The notes under the pieces are model-generated. The model had not been told where the DNA came from, did no database searches, and worked only from the letters and a program-made list of their open reading frames with translations. From Streptomyces sp. NBC_01237 (GTDB lineage: Bacteria; Actinomycetota; Actinomycetes; Streptomycetales; Streptomycetaceae), in assembly GCF_035917275.1 (NCBI RefSeq), contig NZ_CP108508.1:3286001-3350000 (forward strand): DNA of 64,000 nt, read 5' to 3'. The translations under genes and the position numbers were made by a program. The stretch's first letter is position 1. Each line of letters starts with the position of its first letter. Positions 16,830 through 25,616 of the stretch are shown piece by piece.

Positions 16830-18074
16830 CTACGGGGACGAGGGGGCCGAGTTCTTGGTGTCCTGGGGGGTCGCGCCGGCGTCGTCGCCGCCCGCCGCCA
16901 GCCAGCCGCCCACGGCGACGGCCGCGCACAGGGCGACCGCGGCGACGCCCAGGGTGATGCGGCGCTTGCGGACGGCAGCGGATTTGTTGCGGGCCGATCC
17001 GGGGCGGGGGCGGCCCGGCGCCCGGGGGGCTCGGGCCGTGCCCAGCGGGCCGCCGGCCAGCTCGTCGGGGGCCGGCACGCGCATGCTCGTGTGGGTGTCG
17101 CGGTTGGAGTCCGGCGCGGAGCCGGGGACCAGCGGGACGGCGCCGCGCCTGCGGGGCTCCTCGGCCGGTGTGTACTGCTGCTCGTCGTAGGCCAGCGCCT
17201 GGGGTTCCGTCTCCTCGGCGCCCGGCTCGTCCACGTCGAGCGGGGGTATCCCCGCCAGCAGCGGAAGCAGCTCGCGCAGCCGGTGCGCGAGCTCCGAGGC
17301 GCGCAGCCGGGAGGCCGGTGCCTTGGCCAGGCACTGGACCAGGAGCTGCCAGAGCTCCTCGGGGATACCGGGGAGCGGGACCACGGTCTCGGTCACATGA
17401 CGGCGCAGGACCGCGCCGGGGTGGCCGCCCCCGAAGGGCGTGAACCCGGCGAGGAGCTCGTACAGCACCGTCGCGAGGGCGTAGATGTCCACGGCGGCGC
17501 GCGGCGGGAGTCCCTCGACGATCTCGGGGGCCAGATAGTCCGGCGTACCGATGATCTTGGTGGACTTGGTGCGGCTCGGGGTGTCGATCAGCTTCGCGAC
17601 GCCGAAGTCGGTGAGCAGGGCGGGGTGCGAACCGCCGGGGCCGAGCGGCCCCTCCATGTCGAGCAGGATGTTCTCCGGCTTGACGTCGCGGTGGACCACC
17701 CCGGCGGCGTGCGCGGCGGCGAGGCCGTCGGCGACGTCCGCGATGATCGCGACGGCGGCCTCGGGGGCGAGGCGGCGCTCGCGGTCGAGGCGGGTGCGCA
17801 GATCCGTGCCGCGTACGAGCGTCATGACCAGGGCCAGGTCGTTGCCGTCGACGACGAGGTCGCGGACGGTGACCACCTGGGGATGGTCGAGCCCGAGCAG
17901 GGCGGTGCGCTCCCGCACGAAGCGGCCCACGAGCTCCTGGTCGGACGCGAGGTCCTCGCGGAGCAGCTTGATGGCGACGGGGCCCTCGGGCCCCTCGCCG
18001 AGCCACACCGTGCCGGCGCTGCCGCGCCCCAGGATCTGGTGGGCGGTGTACCGGCTGCCGATATTCCGTGCCAA
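16830..18074 (-). CDS. pkaB: Membrane Ser/Thr protein kinase, PkaB type
   Basis: Hanks-type kinase of about 414 aa. The glycine loop [12 protein letters not shown]-anchoring lysine in VAIK (K36), catalytic HRDVKPEN and metal-binding DFG are intact, ending the kinase domain near 265. A low-complexity linker leads to one C-terminal transmembrane helix (about 372-392) and a short outer tail. I chose a TTG start (18072-18074) because GAGGGAG lies 6 nt upstream and the kinase fold starts at once; the ATG at 18167 would put the start inside the hairpin at 18166-18196. Name follows the pkaB/pkaA pair next to prfB in S. coelicolor. Confidence 0.85.
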   Translation of the reverse strand: MARNIGSRYTAHQILGRGSAGTVWLGEGPEGPVAIKLLREDLASDQELVGRFVRERTALLGLDHPQVVTVRDLVVDGNDLALVMTLVRGTDLRTRLDRERRLAPEAAVAIIADVADGLAAAHAAGVVHRDVKPENILLDMEGPLGPGGSHPALLTDFGVAKLIDTPSRTKSTKIIGTPDYLAPEIVEGLPPRAAVDIYALATVLYELLAGFTPFGGGHPGAVLRRHVTETVVPLPGIPEELWQLLVQCLAKAPASRLRASELAHRLRELLPLLAGIPPLDVDEPGAEETEPQALAYDEQQYTPAEEPRRRGAVPLVPGSAPDSNRDTHTSMRVPAPDELAGGPLGTARAPRAPGRPRPGSARNKSAAVRKRRITLGVAAVALCAAVAVGGWLAAGGDDAGATPQDTKNSAPSSP

Positions 18075-18165
18075 GACTGCTCCCTCAGCGGCTGGCGTTG
18101 GACCCCCGGTCGACAAAGTTACGCGGCGTTCGGGGTGTTGCGTGCCCTGGATGGCGCCAACCTTC

Positions 18166-18196
18166 ACTTCTCCGGGCCAATTGGGCCCGGAGAAGT
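18166..18196 (-). terminator. 13-bp hairpin between pkaA and pkaB
   Basis: Arms 18166-18178 and 18184-18196 pair perfectly with loop aattg, 25 bp after the pkaA stop. It may partly separate the two kinase genes. Confidence 0.7.
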
Positions 18197-18220
18197 CGAC
18201 AAAGGTACAGAGTTGGCTGT

Positions 18221-19897
18221 TCAGGCGCCGCCGGTGCTGTCGTCGATCTTCGAGACCCAGTCGGTCACGGTGCTGATCGCGTCACCGATCGCTTCCCAGT
18301 AGCCCTTGCCCTGGGCGACCCAGTCCTGAAGCGGCGTCAGCTCCCAGATCAGCCAGCCCGCGATGATCAGCAACACCACCGTGAACAGGCAGCCCTTGAG
18401 GCAGCCGAGACCCGGGATGCGCATGGGGTTGGCGCTGCGCTGCCTCGGCTGGCGCGGCGCGGCCGGCTGCTGGGGCGGTGGCTGCTGCGGGGGCGCGTAC
18501 TGCTGTTGTTGCGGGGGCGCGTACTGCTGCCGCTGGGGCTGCTGAGGCGGTTGTGGCTGCTGGTAGCGCTGGGGCTGCTGCTGCGGCGGGTACTGCTGAT
18601 GCTGAGGCCGCTGCTGGTGCTGAGGCGGTTGCTGCCGCTGCGGAGGCTGCTGGGGCGGCTGCTGGCGCTGGGGCCGACGGCGCAGCGGGTCCTGGCCCGG
18701 GTCGAGGTACTGGACCTGTGTCTGGTCGTTGCGGTCACGCGCGGCCTGGAGCTGCCCCTGCCAGGGGTGCGGGCCGTCGGGCTGCGGAGGGCCGTCGGGG
18801 TGCTGCGGTACGGGCGGCATGACCGAGGTCGGGTCGGCGTCACCCGCACCCCCCTGGCCGAAGCCGGCCTGTCCCGGGGTCTGCTGGAGGACGCTGGTCG
18901 GGGCGGCGGGGTCGTACGAACCCGCGTTGCTCGGCAGCATCTGCGTGGGGTCGGCCGCCCCGGGGGTCTCCGGGACCGCGGCGGGCGCCGGGTCGGGTGC
19001 CAGCAGGGCGCCCACACCGTCGGCGGCCGCGATCTGGGACGAGTTGGCGTGTACGCCGATGCCCGCGGCGACGGTACGCAGTCCGCGGGCGAGGTTCTCG
19101 GCGCTGGGCCGCCGGTCGGGGTCCTTGCTCAGGCAGCGCTCTATGACCGTCCACAGCGGTGCGGGGACGGTACTCGGGCGGCGGGGCTCCTCGCTGAGGT
19201 GCCGGTGCAGGACCTCCAGGGCGGTGCCCCCGGCGAACGGCGGGCGTCCGGTGACCAGTTCGTACAGCAGGATGCCCGCGCCGTAGATGTCCACGGCGGA
19301 GGTCTGCGGGCGGCCCTCGGCGGACTCGGGCGCCACATAGGCGGGGGTGCCGACGAACTCGTGGGTCCGGGTCAGCCCCGGGGAGTCGGCGAGGCGCGCG
19401 ATGCCGAAGTCGGTGAGCATCGGGTGCATCTGGCCGTCGCGCTCGTCGACCAGCACATTGGCGGGCTTGAGGTCGCGGTGGACGACACCGTCGGCGTGGC
19501 TGGCGGCGAGCGCGTCCGCGATCTGAGCGGTCAGCAGGGCGGCGGCGACCGGGGTGAGCGGGCCGTTCTCGCGCAGATACCGGTGCAGGTCGGGACCGTC
19601 GATGAGGTCCATCACCAGGGCGAGGAGATCGCCCTCGACGACGAGGTCCCGGGTGCGCACGATGTTCGGGTGGGTGAGCCGCAGCAGCACGGAGCGCTCC
19701 CGCAGGAACCGCATCACCACATCGGCGTCGTTGGCGAGCTCCTCCTTGAGGACCTTGATCGCCACGGTCTCGCCGGGCTGACCCGCGACGGCCGCCTCGG
19801 CGCCCGCGGTCTCCCGCTGGCGGGCTCGCCAGACGGTGCCCGTGGCGCCGCGTCCGAGCGGCTCCTCGAGCAGGTACTTGCTGCCTACCGGCCGCAC
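18221..19897 (-). CDS. pkaA: Membrane Ser/Thr protein kinase, PkaA type
   Basis: Hanks-type kinase of about 558 aa. The motifs GRGATGTVW, VAIK (K48), HRDLKPAN, DFG and the APE-like VAPESAEG are intact. After the kinase domain (about 1-275) come a Pro/Gln-rich stretch (about 415-490) and one transmembrane helix (about 508-530) with a short extracellular end. The start is GTG at 19895-19897, preceded by GGGAG. The Gln/Pro tract is typical of PkaA. The adjacent FHA gene is a candidate reader of its phosphorylation. Confidence 0.87.
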   Translation of the reverse strand: MRPVGSKYLLEEPLGRGATGTVWRARQRETAGAEAAVAGQPGETVAIKVLKEELANDADVVMRFLRERSVLLRLTHPNIVRTRDLVVEGDLLALVMDLIDGPDLHRYLRENGPLTPVAAALLTAQIADALAASHADGVVHRDLKPANVLVDERDGQMHPMLTDFGIARLADSPGLTRTHEFVGTPAYVAPESAEGRPQTSAVDIYGAGILLYELVTGRPPFAGGTALEVLHRHLSEEPRRPSTVPAPLWTVIERCLSKDPDRRPSAENLARGLRTVAAGIGVHANSSQIAAADGVGALLAPDPAPAAVPETPGAADPTQMLPSNAGSYDPAAPTSVLQQTPGQAGFGQGGAGDADPTSVMPPVPQHPDGPPQPDGPHPWQGQLQAARDRNDQTQVQYLDPGQDPLRRRPQRQQPPQQPPQRQQPPQHQQRPQHQQYPPQQQPQRYQQPQPPQQPQRQQYAPPQQQQYAPPQQPPPQQPAAPRQPRQRSANPMRIPGLGCLKGCLFTVVLLIIAGWLIWELTPLQDWVAQGKGYWEAIGDAISTVTDWVSKIDDSTGGA

Positions 19898-20091
19898 GTC
19901 ATGCGCTCCCTGCTGATCGTGGTGCTTGCGGTCCCCCCGGGCCCGCCCGGATGTTCCGGCCCACTCTAGTGCCGCCGAAGGTGGCACCGGCCGGTCGTCT
20001 TCCGGTCTTGGTCCCGCCGCGTCGTGAAGTCGTCCCGGCGGGTGTCCTGCCGTGTCCGGAGGAAGACGCACACAGGGGACAGATGGTTGCC

Positions 20092-20103
20092 GAACAGACG
20101 TTC
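20092..20103. promoter_or_regulatory. Candidate LexA (SOS) box
   Basis: The palindrome GAACAGACGTTC is a perfect match to the core GAAC-N4-GTTC recognised by actinobacterial LexA, with flanks C and T close to the extended form. It lies 285 bp before the FHA-ATPase ATG and 195 bp before the pkaA start. Confidence 0.5.
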
Positions 20104-20222
20104 TATAAACCTGCCCCACGTACGGCCGGGATCTCCCCGGACGGCTCGAACCCGACCCAAGCAGGCATTTTTACGTCCACACTCAGCCATTCAAGATCAT
20201 TTGAAGGTGGCCCCCGGGCGTG

Positions 20223-20245
20223 TTGTCAGTGGCAGGTGCGAGGAT
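20223..20245 (+). promoter_or_regulatory. Candidate PafBC DNA-damage promoter
   Basis: TTGTCAGTG (20223-20231), an 8-bp gap, then GAGGAT (20240-20245) fits the RecA-NDp/PafBC promoter pattern TTGTCRGTG-N8-TANNNT except for G in place of the first T of the -10. It would direct an mRNA with about 135 nt of leader into the FHA gene. Confidence 0.55.
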
Positions 20246-20387
20246 GCCTTCCAGCACGGAACCATGGGGTCGGGAACCTCGCGGTCCGTGTCGACCTGTA
20301 CCGGACGACGCGTCCGTGCCGGCCGGGGGGACATCACAGGGCGTTTCCCCTGCCGGGCACCCCGCGCAGAAGGGACCGCTGACGGCG

Positions 20388-23300
20388 ATGCAGATCCGGC
20401 TGACCGTCCTCGCGCCGCGCAGCGGCCAGACCCCGGCACGCGCCTGCGACGTGCTCGTCACCGCCCCGGCCGGGACGGCGCTCGCCGCCGTCGCCTCCGG
20501 CCTGGCCGCGGCCGTCTCGGGGCCCGACAGTTCTCTCGGCGGCGGAGCGGTGGTGCTGTTCGCCGGACGGGAACGGCTCGACGCGCACCGCATCGCCCTG
20601 GGCGATCCGCCCCTGGTGGACGGCGCGGTGCTCTCGCTCCAGGTGCCCGGTGACGACGAAGCGGCGGACGACACCGTCCCGGCGCAGCTGCATGTGGTCG
20701 CGGGCCCCGACGCGGGCGGCGTCCACCTGCTGCACGGCGGGCAGATCCGGATCGGCCGCTCGGCCGACGCGGACGTCCCGCTCGACGACCCGGACGTGTC
20801 CCGGCTGCACTGCGCGGTGACGGTCTCCGAGGACGGCCGGGTCTCGGTCGCCGACCTGGGTTCCACCAACGGCACCTCGCTGGACGGTACGGAGGTCCGC
20901 GACCGCCCGGTCCCGCTCCTCCCGGGCGCACTGCTGCGGCTCGGCGAATCGACGCTGCGGCTCACCGCGGGCTCCCGTACGGCGACCCTGGCGACCGCGC
21001 CGGACGGTGAGGGGCACCTGCGGGTGGCCCGGGCGGAACCCGACGCCCCGGGGGGCGGCCCCGCGGCCGGAGACGGCTTCGCGGGCACCGCGGGCGGCTT
21101 CGGCGACGAGGACCCGGACGGCTCCGGGCACGCCTACAGCCAGGCCCCCTCCCACGGTGATCCCGGACCGCAGGGGCACGACGCGCACCGGCAGGACGAC
21201 GAAGGCGGCGAGCACGCACACGGGCCGGACACCGTCCGGCGCCACTCCACGCACGCACGCGGCACCCGGTACGGCGAGAGCGAGGCGCCCCGGCGCGGCG
21301 GTATAGGCGCCTGGGCCCGGCGGCTCACGGGCGGCAAGGGCGATCCGGCACAGGACCCGGACGCGGGCGCACCGGGGAGAGCGGCACCCGACTCCCCGGA
21401 GCGGGCGCGGTCCTCCCACACCGGGCACGCCTCGTTCGACGCCCCCTCCTCCTTCTCCCCGTCCTCCTCCTCTCCCTCTCCTTTCTCCTCCGCGCCCGCG
21501 GGCACCTGGCCCGATCCGGCGGCCGTGCTGCTGACCGCGCTCGGCCCGGGACCCCGGCTGTGGGAGCGCGACGCCGCCCACCCGGAGGCACTCGTCGTAC
21601 GGCTGGGGACGACCGACCGGGCCGATCTGCCCGCCGTGCCGGTGACCGTGGGGCTGCGGGAGGCCGGTTCGCTCGGCCTCGCCGGACCGCGCGAACGGCT
21701 GGCGGGTCTGGCCCGCTCGACCGTGGCGCAGCTCGCCGCGCTGCACTCCCCGTTCGACCTGGAGATCGTGCTGATCAGCACGGACCGGGCCCGTTCCGCG
21801 GACGAGCGGCGGCGGGAGTGGGCCTGGCTGGGATGGCTGCCGCATCTGCGCCCGATGCACGGTCAGGACTGCCGGCTCCTCCTCGCGTACGACCGTGAGC
21901 AGGCCATGGCCCGTACGGCGGAGCTGGTCCGCCGCCTGGACGAGGGCCCGCTCGGCCCCGGCTGGCCGAGCGTGGACCGGTCCGCGGTGGCCGAGGCCGC
22001 CCGCGCCCATACGGGTCCGCACACCGTGGTGATCGTCGACGGCGACCCCGGTTCCTCGGTGCTGCGCGAGACCACGGCCAGGCTGGCCGGTGCGGGAGCG
22101 GCCGCCGGAATCCATCTGATCTGCCTCGCCGAGACCCCCGCCGCGTCGCCCACGTCGCCGGTCACCGCGACCTATGAGACCGCGTGCCAGACCTCGATCG
22201 CCTTCCGCGAGTGCGGGGCGGTCGCCATGCTGAGCGGCGATGTGGCGACGGCGCTGCGGTTGCTGCGCACGGCGGGCGGCCAGGTCGCGGGGCACGGCAC
22301 CGTCGCCGCGGTGGACGCGGTGTCGGCCGCCTGGGCCGAGCGGTTCGGGCGGGCCCTGGCGCCGTTGCGCGACGAGGGCTCGGCCGCGCTGCCGGGCCGC
22401 CCGACGGCAGCGGCCCTGCCGCCGTCCGCCCGGTTGCTCGACGAGCTGGGGCTGGCCCGCGCCACCCCGGCATCACTGATGGCGCGTTGGGCGTCCACGG
22501 CGGAGAGCCAGCCGGGCGCCACGGTCCGTCCCGCGGCCGCCGCGCCGAGGTCGGACCTCGACACCCCGGGCTCGGGCCGCACCCTGAGCACGGGCCCCCG
22601 CGTGGGCGCCCAGCGCACGGGCCACGACCCGTACCACCGCGCCCCGGAACCGACGGACTCAGGACGCACGCCATATCCGGGCACGGACGGCCGAAGCTCG
22701 GGCAGCACGCCGTATCCGGGCACGGACGGCCGGGGCTCGGGGCGCACGCCGTATCCGGGCACGGACGGCCGGGGCTCGGGGCACACGCCGTATCCCGGCG
22801 CGGACTCCCGGGGCTCGGGGCGCACCCCTTATCCCGGCAGCGCCTCCGACCACACGCCGTACTTCGGCACCGACACCCGTGGCTCCGGGCGTACGCCCTA
22901 CCCGGGTACGGACTCCCGTGGCTCCGGACGTACTCCTTATCCCGGCAGCGCCGCCCCGCAGACCTCGTCCCGGACCGCCCCGCAGACCGCAGCGCAGCCC
23001 GCGTCGGGCGCCGCCGTGTACGCCGGGCGGCCGGTGCTCGTGCTCGGGGCGGGGCCGCGCGGCGCCCTCAGTGTCGATCTGGCCGACGAAGGGCCGCACC
23101 TCCTCATCGAGGGACCGGCGGGCAGCGGGCGCACCGAGCTGCTGCGGGCCGTGGCCGCCTCGCTCGCCTCCGCCGCCCGCCCCGACCGGCTCGGCATCCT
23201 GCTGGTCGACGGGGCCGCGGGCGAGCACGGAGAGCGCGGCGAAGGGCTGCGTCCCTGCACGGAACTCCCGCATGTGTTCACGCACTTGATGGCGTCGGAC

Positions 23301-24065
23301 CCCGTACGGATGCGGGAGTTCGCGCAGGCGTTGGGCGGTGAGCTGAAGCGGCGGGCCGAACTGCTCGGCCCGCTGGACTTCGCCGCGTGGCACGCCCAGC
23401 ACGAGGTCTCGCAGCGGCTCGTGGGCCAGCGTCCGCCCAGCGCCGCCGAACAGCGCGGCGACCTGGACTCCCCCGCCGGCGGCACCCTGCGGCTGCGGCC
23501 CGCCGCCGTACGGGCCATGGACCCGGGCCCCTCCCCGCTGCCCCGGCTCGTCGTCCTCGCCGACGACTTCGACGCCCTGGTCGCCCCGGCGCTCGGCAGC
23601 CCCGGCCGCCCTGCCGCGGGGTCGGTCGTACGGGCGCTGGAGGCCGTCGCCAGGGACGGCGGACGGCTCGGCGTCCATCTGGTCGCCACCTCCGCCCGCC
23701 CGGACCGCACCGAGGACACGGAGCTGGCCCGCGGCGCCCGGCTGCGCATCGTGCTCGACGCGCCGGTCCTGCCGCCCTCCCCGGACGAACCGGCGCCGGG
23801 ACGTGGGCGGTTGGGGCACCCGGACGGCCGGGTGACGCCGTTCCAGGGCGGCCGGGTCACGGGCCGCATCCCGCGCACGGCGACCCTGCGCCCCACCGTC
23901 GTACCGCTGGAGTGGGAGCGGATGGGCGATCCGCCCACCCGTCGGCCGCTGCGGGAGCTCGGCAACGGGCCGACGGACCTGGCGCTGCTCGCCAGTGCGC
24001 TGGAGCGCGCGGCCCGTTCGGTGAACGCTGAACGACTCCCTCCGCTTATCCCGTTCTCTTCCTGA
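20388..24065 (+). CDS. FHA-domain protein with FtsK/EccC-like ATPase regions
   Basis: Large cytoplasmic protein of 1225 aa. Residues about 1-90 may be a ubiquitin-like fold. An FHA domain (about 100-193) has all key residues: GRS (123-125), SRLH (138-141) and STNGT (159-163), so it should bind phosphothreonine. A disordered acidic/Ser-rich linker is followed by an FtsK/SpoIIIE-like region (about 380-680), a tandem repeat (758-855), and a second ATPase region with GPAGSGRTE at about 909 (Arg in the Walker A lysine position) and LVVLADDFD at about 1053. The start is ATG 20388 after AAGGGA. No WXG100 genes are near, so type VII secretion is not established. Confidence 0.75.
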   Translation: MQIRLTVLAPRSGQTPARACDVLVTAPAGTALAAVASGLAAAVSGPDSSLGGGAVVLFAGRERLDAHRIALGDPPLVDGAVLSLQVPGDDEAADDTVPAQLHVVAGPDAGGVHLLHGGQIRIGRSADADVPLDDPDVSRLHCAVTVSEDGRVSVADLGSTNGTSLDGTEVRDRPVPLLPGALLRLGESTLRLTAGSRTATLATAPDGEGHLRVARAEPDAPGGGPAAGDGFAGTAGGFGDEDPDGSGHAYSQAPSHGDPGPQGHDAHRQDDEGGEHAHGPDTVRRHSTHARGTRYGESEAPRRGGIGAWARRLTGGKGDPAQDPDAGAPGRAAPDSPERARSSHTGHASFDAPSSFSPSSSSPSPFSSAPAGTWPDPAAVLLTALGPGPRLWERDAAHPEALVVRLGTTDRADLPAVPVTVGLREAGSLGLAGPRERLAGLARSTVAQLAALHSPFDLEIVLISTDRARSADERRREWAWLGWLPHLRPMHGQDCRLLLAYDREQAMARTAELVRRLDEGPLGPGWPSVDRSAVAEAARAHTGPHTVVIVDGDPGSSVLRETTARLAGAGAAAGIHLICLAETPAASPTSPVTATYETACQTSIAFRECGAVAMLSGDVATALRLLRTAGGQVAGHGTVAAVDAVSAAWAERFGRALAPLRDEGSAALPGRPTAAALPPSARLLDELGLARATPASLMARWASTAESQPGATVRPAAAAPRSDLDTPGSGRTLSTGPRVGAQRTGHDPYHRAPEPTDSGRTPYPGTDGRSSGSTPYPGTDGRGSGRTPYPGTDGRGSGHTPYPGADSRGSGRTPYPGSASDHTPYFGTDTRGSGRTPYPGTDSRGSGRTPYPGSAAPQTSSRTAPQTAAQPASGAAVYAGRPVLVLGAGPRGALSVDLADEGPHLLIEGPAGSGRTELLRAVAASLASAARPDRLGILLVDGAAGEHGERGEGLRPCTELPHVFTHLMASDPVRMREFAQALGGELKRRAELLGPLDFAAWHAQHEVSQRLVGQRPPSAAEQRGDLDSPAGGTLRLRPAAVRAMDPGPSPLPRLVVLADDFDALVAPALGSPGRPAAGSVVRALEAVARDGGRLGVHLVATSARPDRTEDTELARGARLRIVLDAPVLPPSPDEPAPGRGRLGHPDGRVTPFQGGRVTGRIPRTATLRPTVVPLEWERMGDPPTRRPLRELGNGPTDLALLASALERAARSVNAERLPPLIPFSS
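22659..22953 (+). repeat. 39-bp repeats encoding SGRTPYPGTDGRG
   Basis: About eight in-frame units, one shortened, with the invariant core TPYPG (one TPYFG), between the two ATPase regions of the FHA protein. Threonines and tyrosines in each unit are potential phosphorylation sites. Confidence 0.85.
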
Positions 24066-24247
24066 AAAAGTGGCGGAAACACCCCCTCCCCTGCACTGAT
24101 TCGACGTCACGAGCCCACAACGATAAGGAGGTTGGAACCCCGGACGGTATTGCGGCACCCGTGCGCCCGGCGTAGGACTGTCGACACGGACGACGTAGCC
24201 CGCGCACAGAGACGTGGTCGGGCACGTACAGAAGAGACGGGGCAGTA

Positions 24248-25612
24248 ATGAGCACAACCCTTCGGATACGTAGGGCCGCACTGGTGTTCACCGCGGTAGG
24301 CGCACTGGCGCTGACCGGCTGCGGTGACGACAACGGCGGGAAGGACAAAGCGGGCGACGGCTCCGCGAAGGGCAGCAAGAGCCCGTCGAGCGTCACGTTG
24401 CCGAAACTGAACGGTGAGAAGATCTCGGTCGCCGCGGTCTGGACCGGACCGGAGCAGGCCAACTTCACCAAGGTGCTGGACGAGTTCGAGAAGCGCACGG
24501 GCGCGACGGTGACCTTCGTGCCGGCGCAGGACCCGATCGTCAACTTCCTCGGTACGAAGATCGCGGGAGGTCAGCCGCCGGACGTCGCGATGATCCCGCA
24601 GGTCGGCGCGGTCCAGCAGGCGGTGCAGAAGAAGTGGGCCAAGCCGGTCGGCGCCGAGGCGAAGGCGCAGCTCGCCAAGAACTACGCGAAGGTCTGGCAG
24701 GACCTCGGTGCGGTGGACGGCACCCAGTACGGCGTCTACTTCAAGGCCGCCAACAAGTCCCTGATCTGGTACAACACCAAGGCGTTCGAGAACGCGGGCG
24801 CGAGTGAGCCGAAGACCTGGAAGGACTTCCTGGCCACCGCCGAGACCGTCTCCGCCTCCGGCGTCACCCCGGTCTCGGTCGGCGGCGCGGACGGCTGGAC
24901 CCTCACCGACTGGTTCGAGAACGTCTATCTCTCCCAGGCGGGCCCGGAGAAGTACGACCAGCTCGCCAAGCACGAGATCAAGTGGACCGACCCGTCCGTG
25001 AAGGACGCGCTCACCACGCTGGCCCAGCTCTTCGGCAAGCCGAACCTGATCACGGGCGGCGCCGACGGTGCGCTGCAGACCGAGTTCCCGGCGTCCGTCA
25101 CCCAGACGTTCACCGGCGGCGACCAGCCCAAGGGCGCCATGGTCTTCGAGGGCGACTTCGTCTCCATCAACATCGCGCAGACCAAGGCCGAGGTCGGTAC
25201 GGACGCCAAGGTGTTCCCGTTCCCGGCGGTCGGCCCGGACTCCCCCGTGGTCACCGGCGGCGACGCGGCCGTGGCCCTGAAGGACAGCAAGGGCGCTCAG
25301 GCACTGCTGACCTGGCTGGCCTCGACGGACGCGGCGCGGATATGGGCCGAGGCGGGCGGGTTCATCTCCCCGAACAAGGGCCTGGACGCCGGCGCGTACC
25401 CCAACGAGGTGCAGCGCAAGATGGCCGAGGCGCTGATCGCGGCCGGTGACGACGTCCGGTTCGACATGTCCGACCAGGCCCCGCAGTCGTTCGGCGGGAC
25501 GCCCGGGAAGGGCGAGTGGAAGATCCTCCAGGACTTCCTGAAGAACCCGAAGGACATCGCGGGGACCCAGGCGAAACTGGAGTCCGACGCGGCCAAGGCG
25601 TACAAGAGCTGA
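24248..25612 (+). CDS. Carbohydrate ABC importer solute-binding lipoprotein
   Basis: Family 1 extracellular binding protein of 454 aa for a CUT1-type sugar importer. An arginine-containing signal peptide ends in lipobox LTGC with lipidated C25. Sequence features such as IAGGQPPDVAMIPQ and SLIWYNTKAFENAGA are typical of maltose/oligosaccharide-type binders, and AAGDDVRFDMSDQAPQSFGG near the C-terminus resembles alpha-glucoside binders. The specific sugar is not determined. It is first in a three-gene operon; no cognate ATPase lies nearby, so it probably shares a general MsiK-type ATPase, as is known for Streptomyces. Confidence 0.87.
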   Translation: MSTTLRIRRAALVFTAVGALALTGCGDDNGGKDKAGDGSAKGSKSPSSVTLPKLNGEKISVAAVWTGPEQANFTKVLDEFEKRTGATVTFVPAQDPIVNFLGTKIAGGQPPDVAMIPQVGAVQQAVQKKWAKPVGAEAKAQLAKNYAKVWQDLGAVDGTQYGVYFKAANKSLIWYNTKAFENAGASEPKTWKDFLATAETVSASGVTPVSVGGADGWTLTDWFENVYLSQAGPEKYDQLAKHEIKWTDPSVKDALTTLAQLFGKPNLITGGADGALQTEFPASVTQTFTGGDQPKGAMVFEGDFVSINIAQTKAEVGTDAKVFPFPAVGPDSPVVTGGDAAVALKDSKGAQALLTWLASTDAARIWAEAGGFISPNKGLDAGAYPNEVQRKMAEALIAAGDDVRFDMSDQAPQSFGGTPGKGEWKILQDFLKNPKDIAGTQAKLESDAAKAYKS

Positions 25613-25616
25613 CGCG

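Larger units (their letters stand above)
19898..20387. other. Divergent control region between pkaA and the FHA-ATPase gene
   Basis: A 490-bp gap without a convincing gene. It holds a - strand TAGAGT (19963-19968) that could be the pkaA -10, a perfect GAAC-N4-GTTC box at 20092-20103, an AT-rich TATAAA beside it, and a PafBC-type promoter at 20223-20245 facing the FHA gene. Confidence 0.6.

Noticed and set aside
15505-18006. A single 833-codon frame joining prfB to a longer N-terminus
   Set aside because: The extra 465 codons overlap pkaB in another frame and are low-complexity Arg/Pro. RF2 length and motifs are satisfied by the GTG at 16611.
19966-20190. A 74-codon ORF on the - strand upstream of pkaA
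   Set aside because: No ribosome-binding site or recognisable sequence, and it spans the palindrome at 20092-20103, which looks regulatory.
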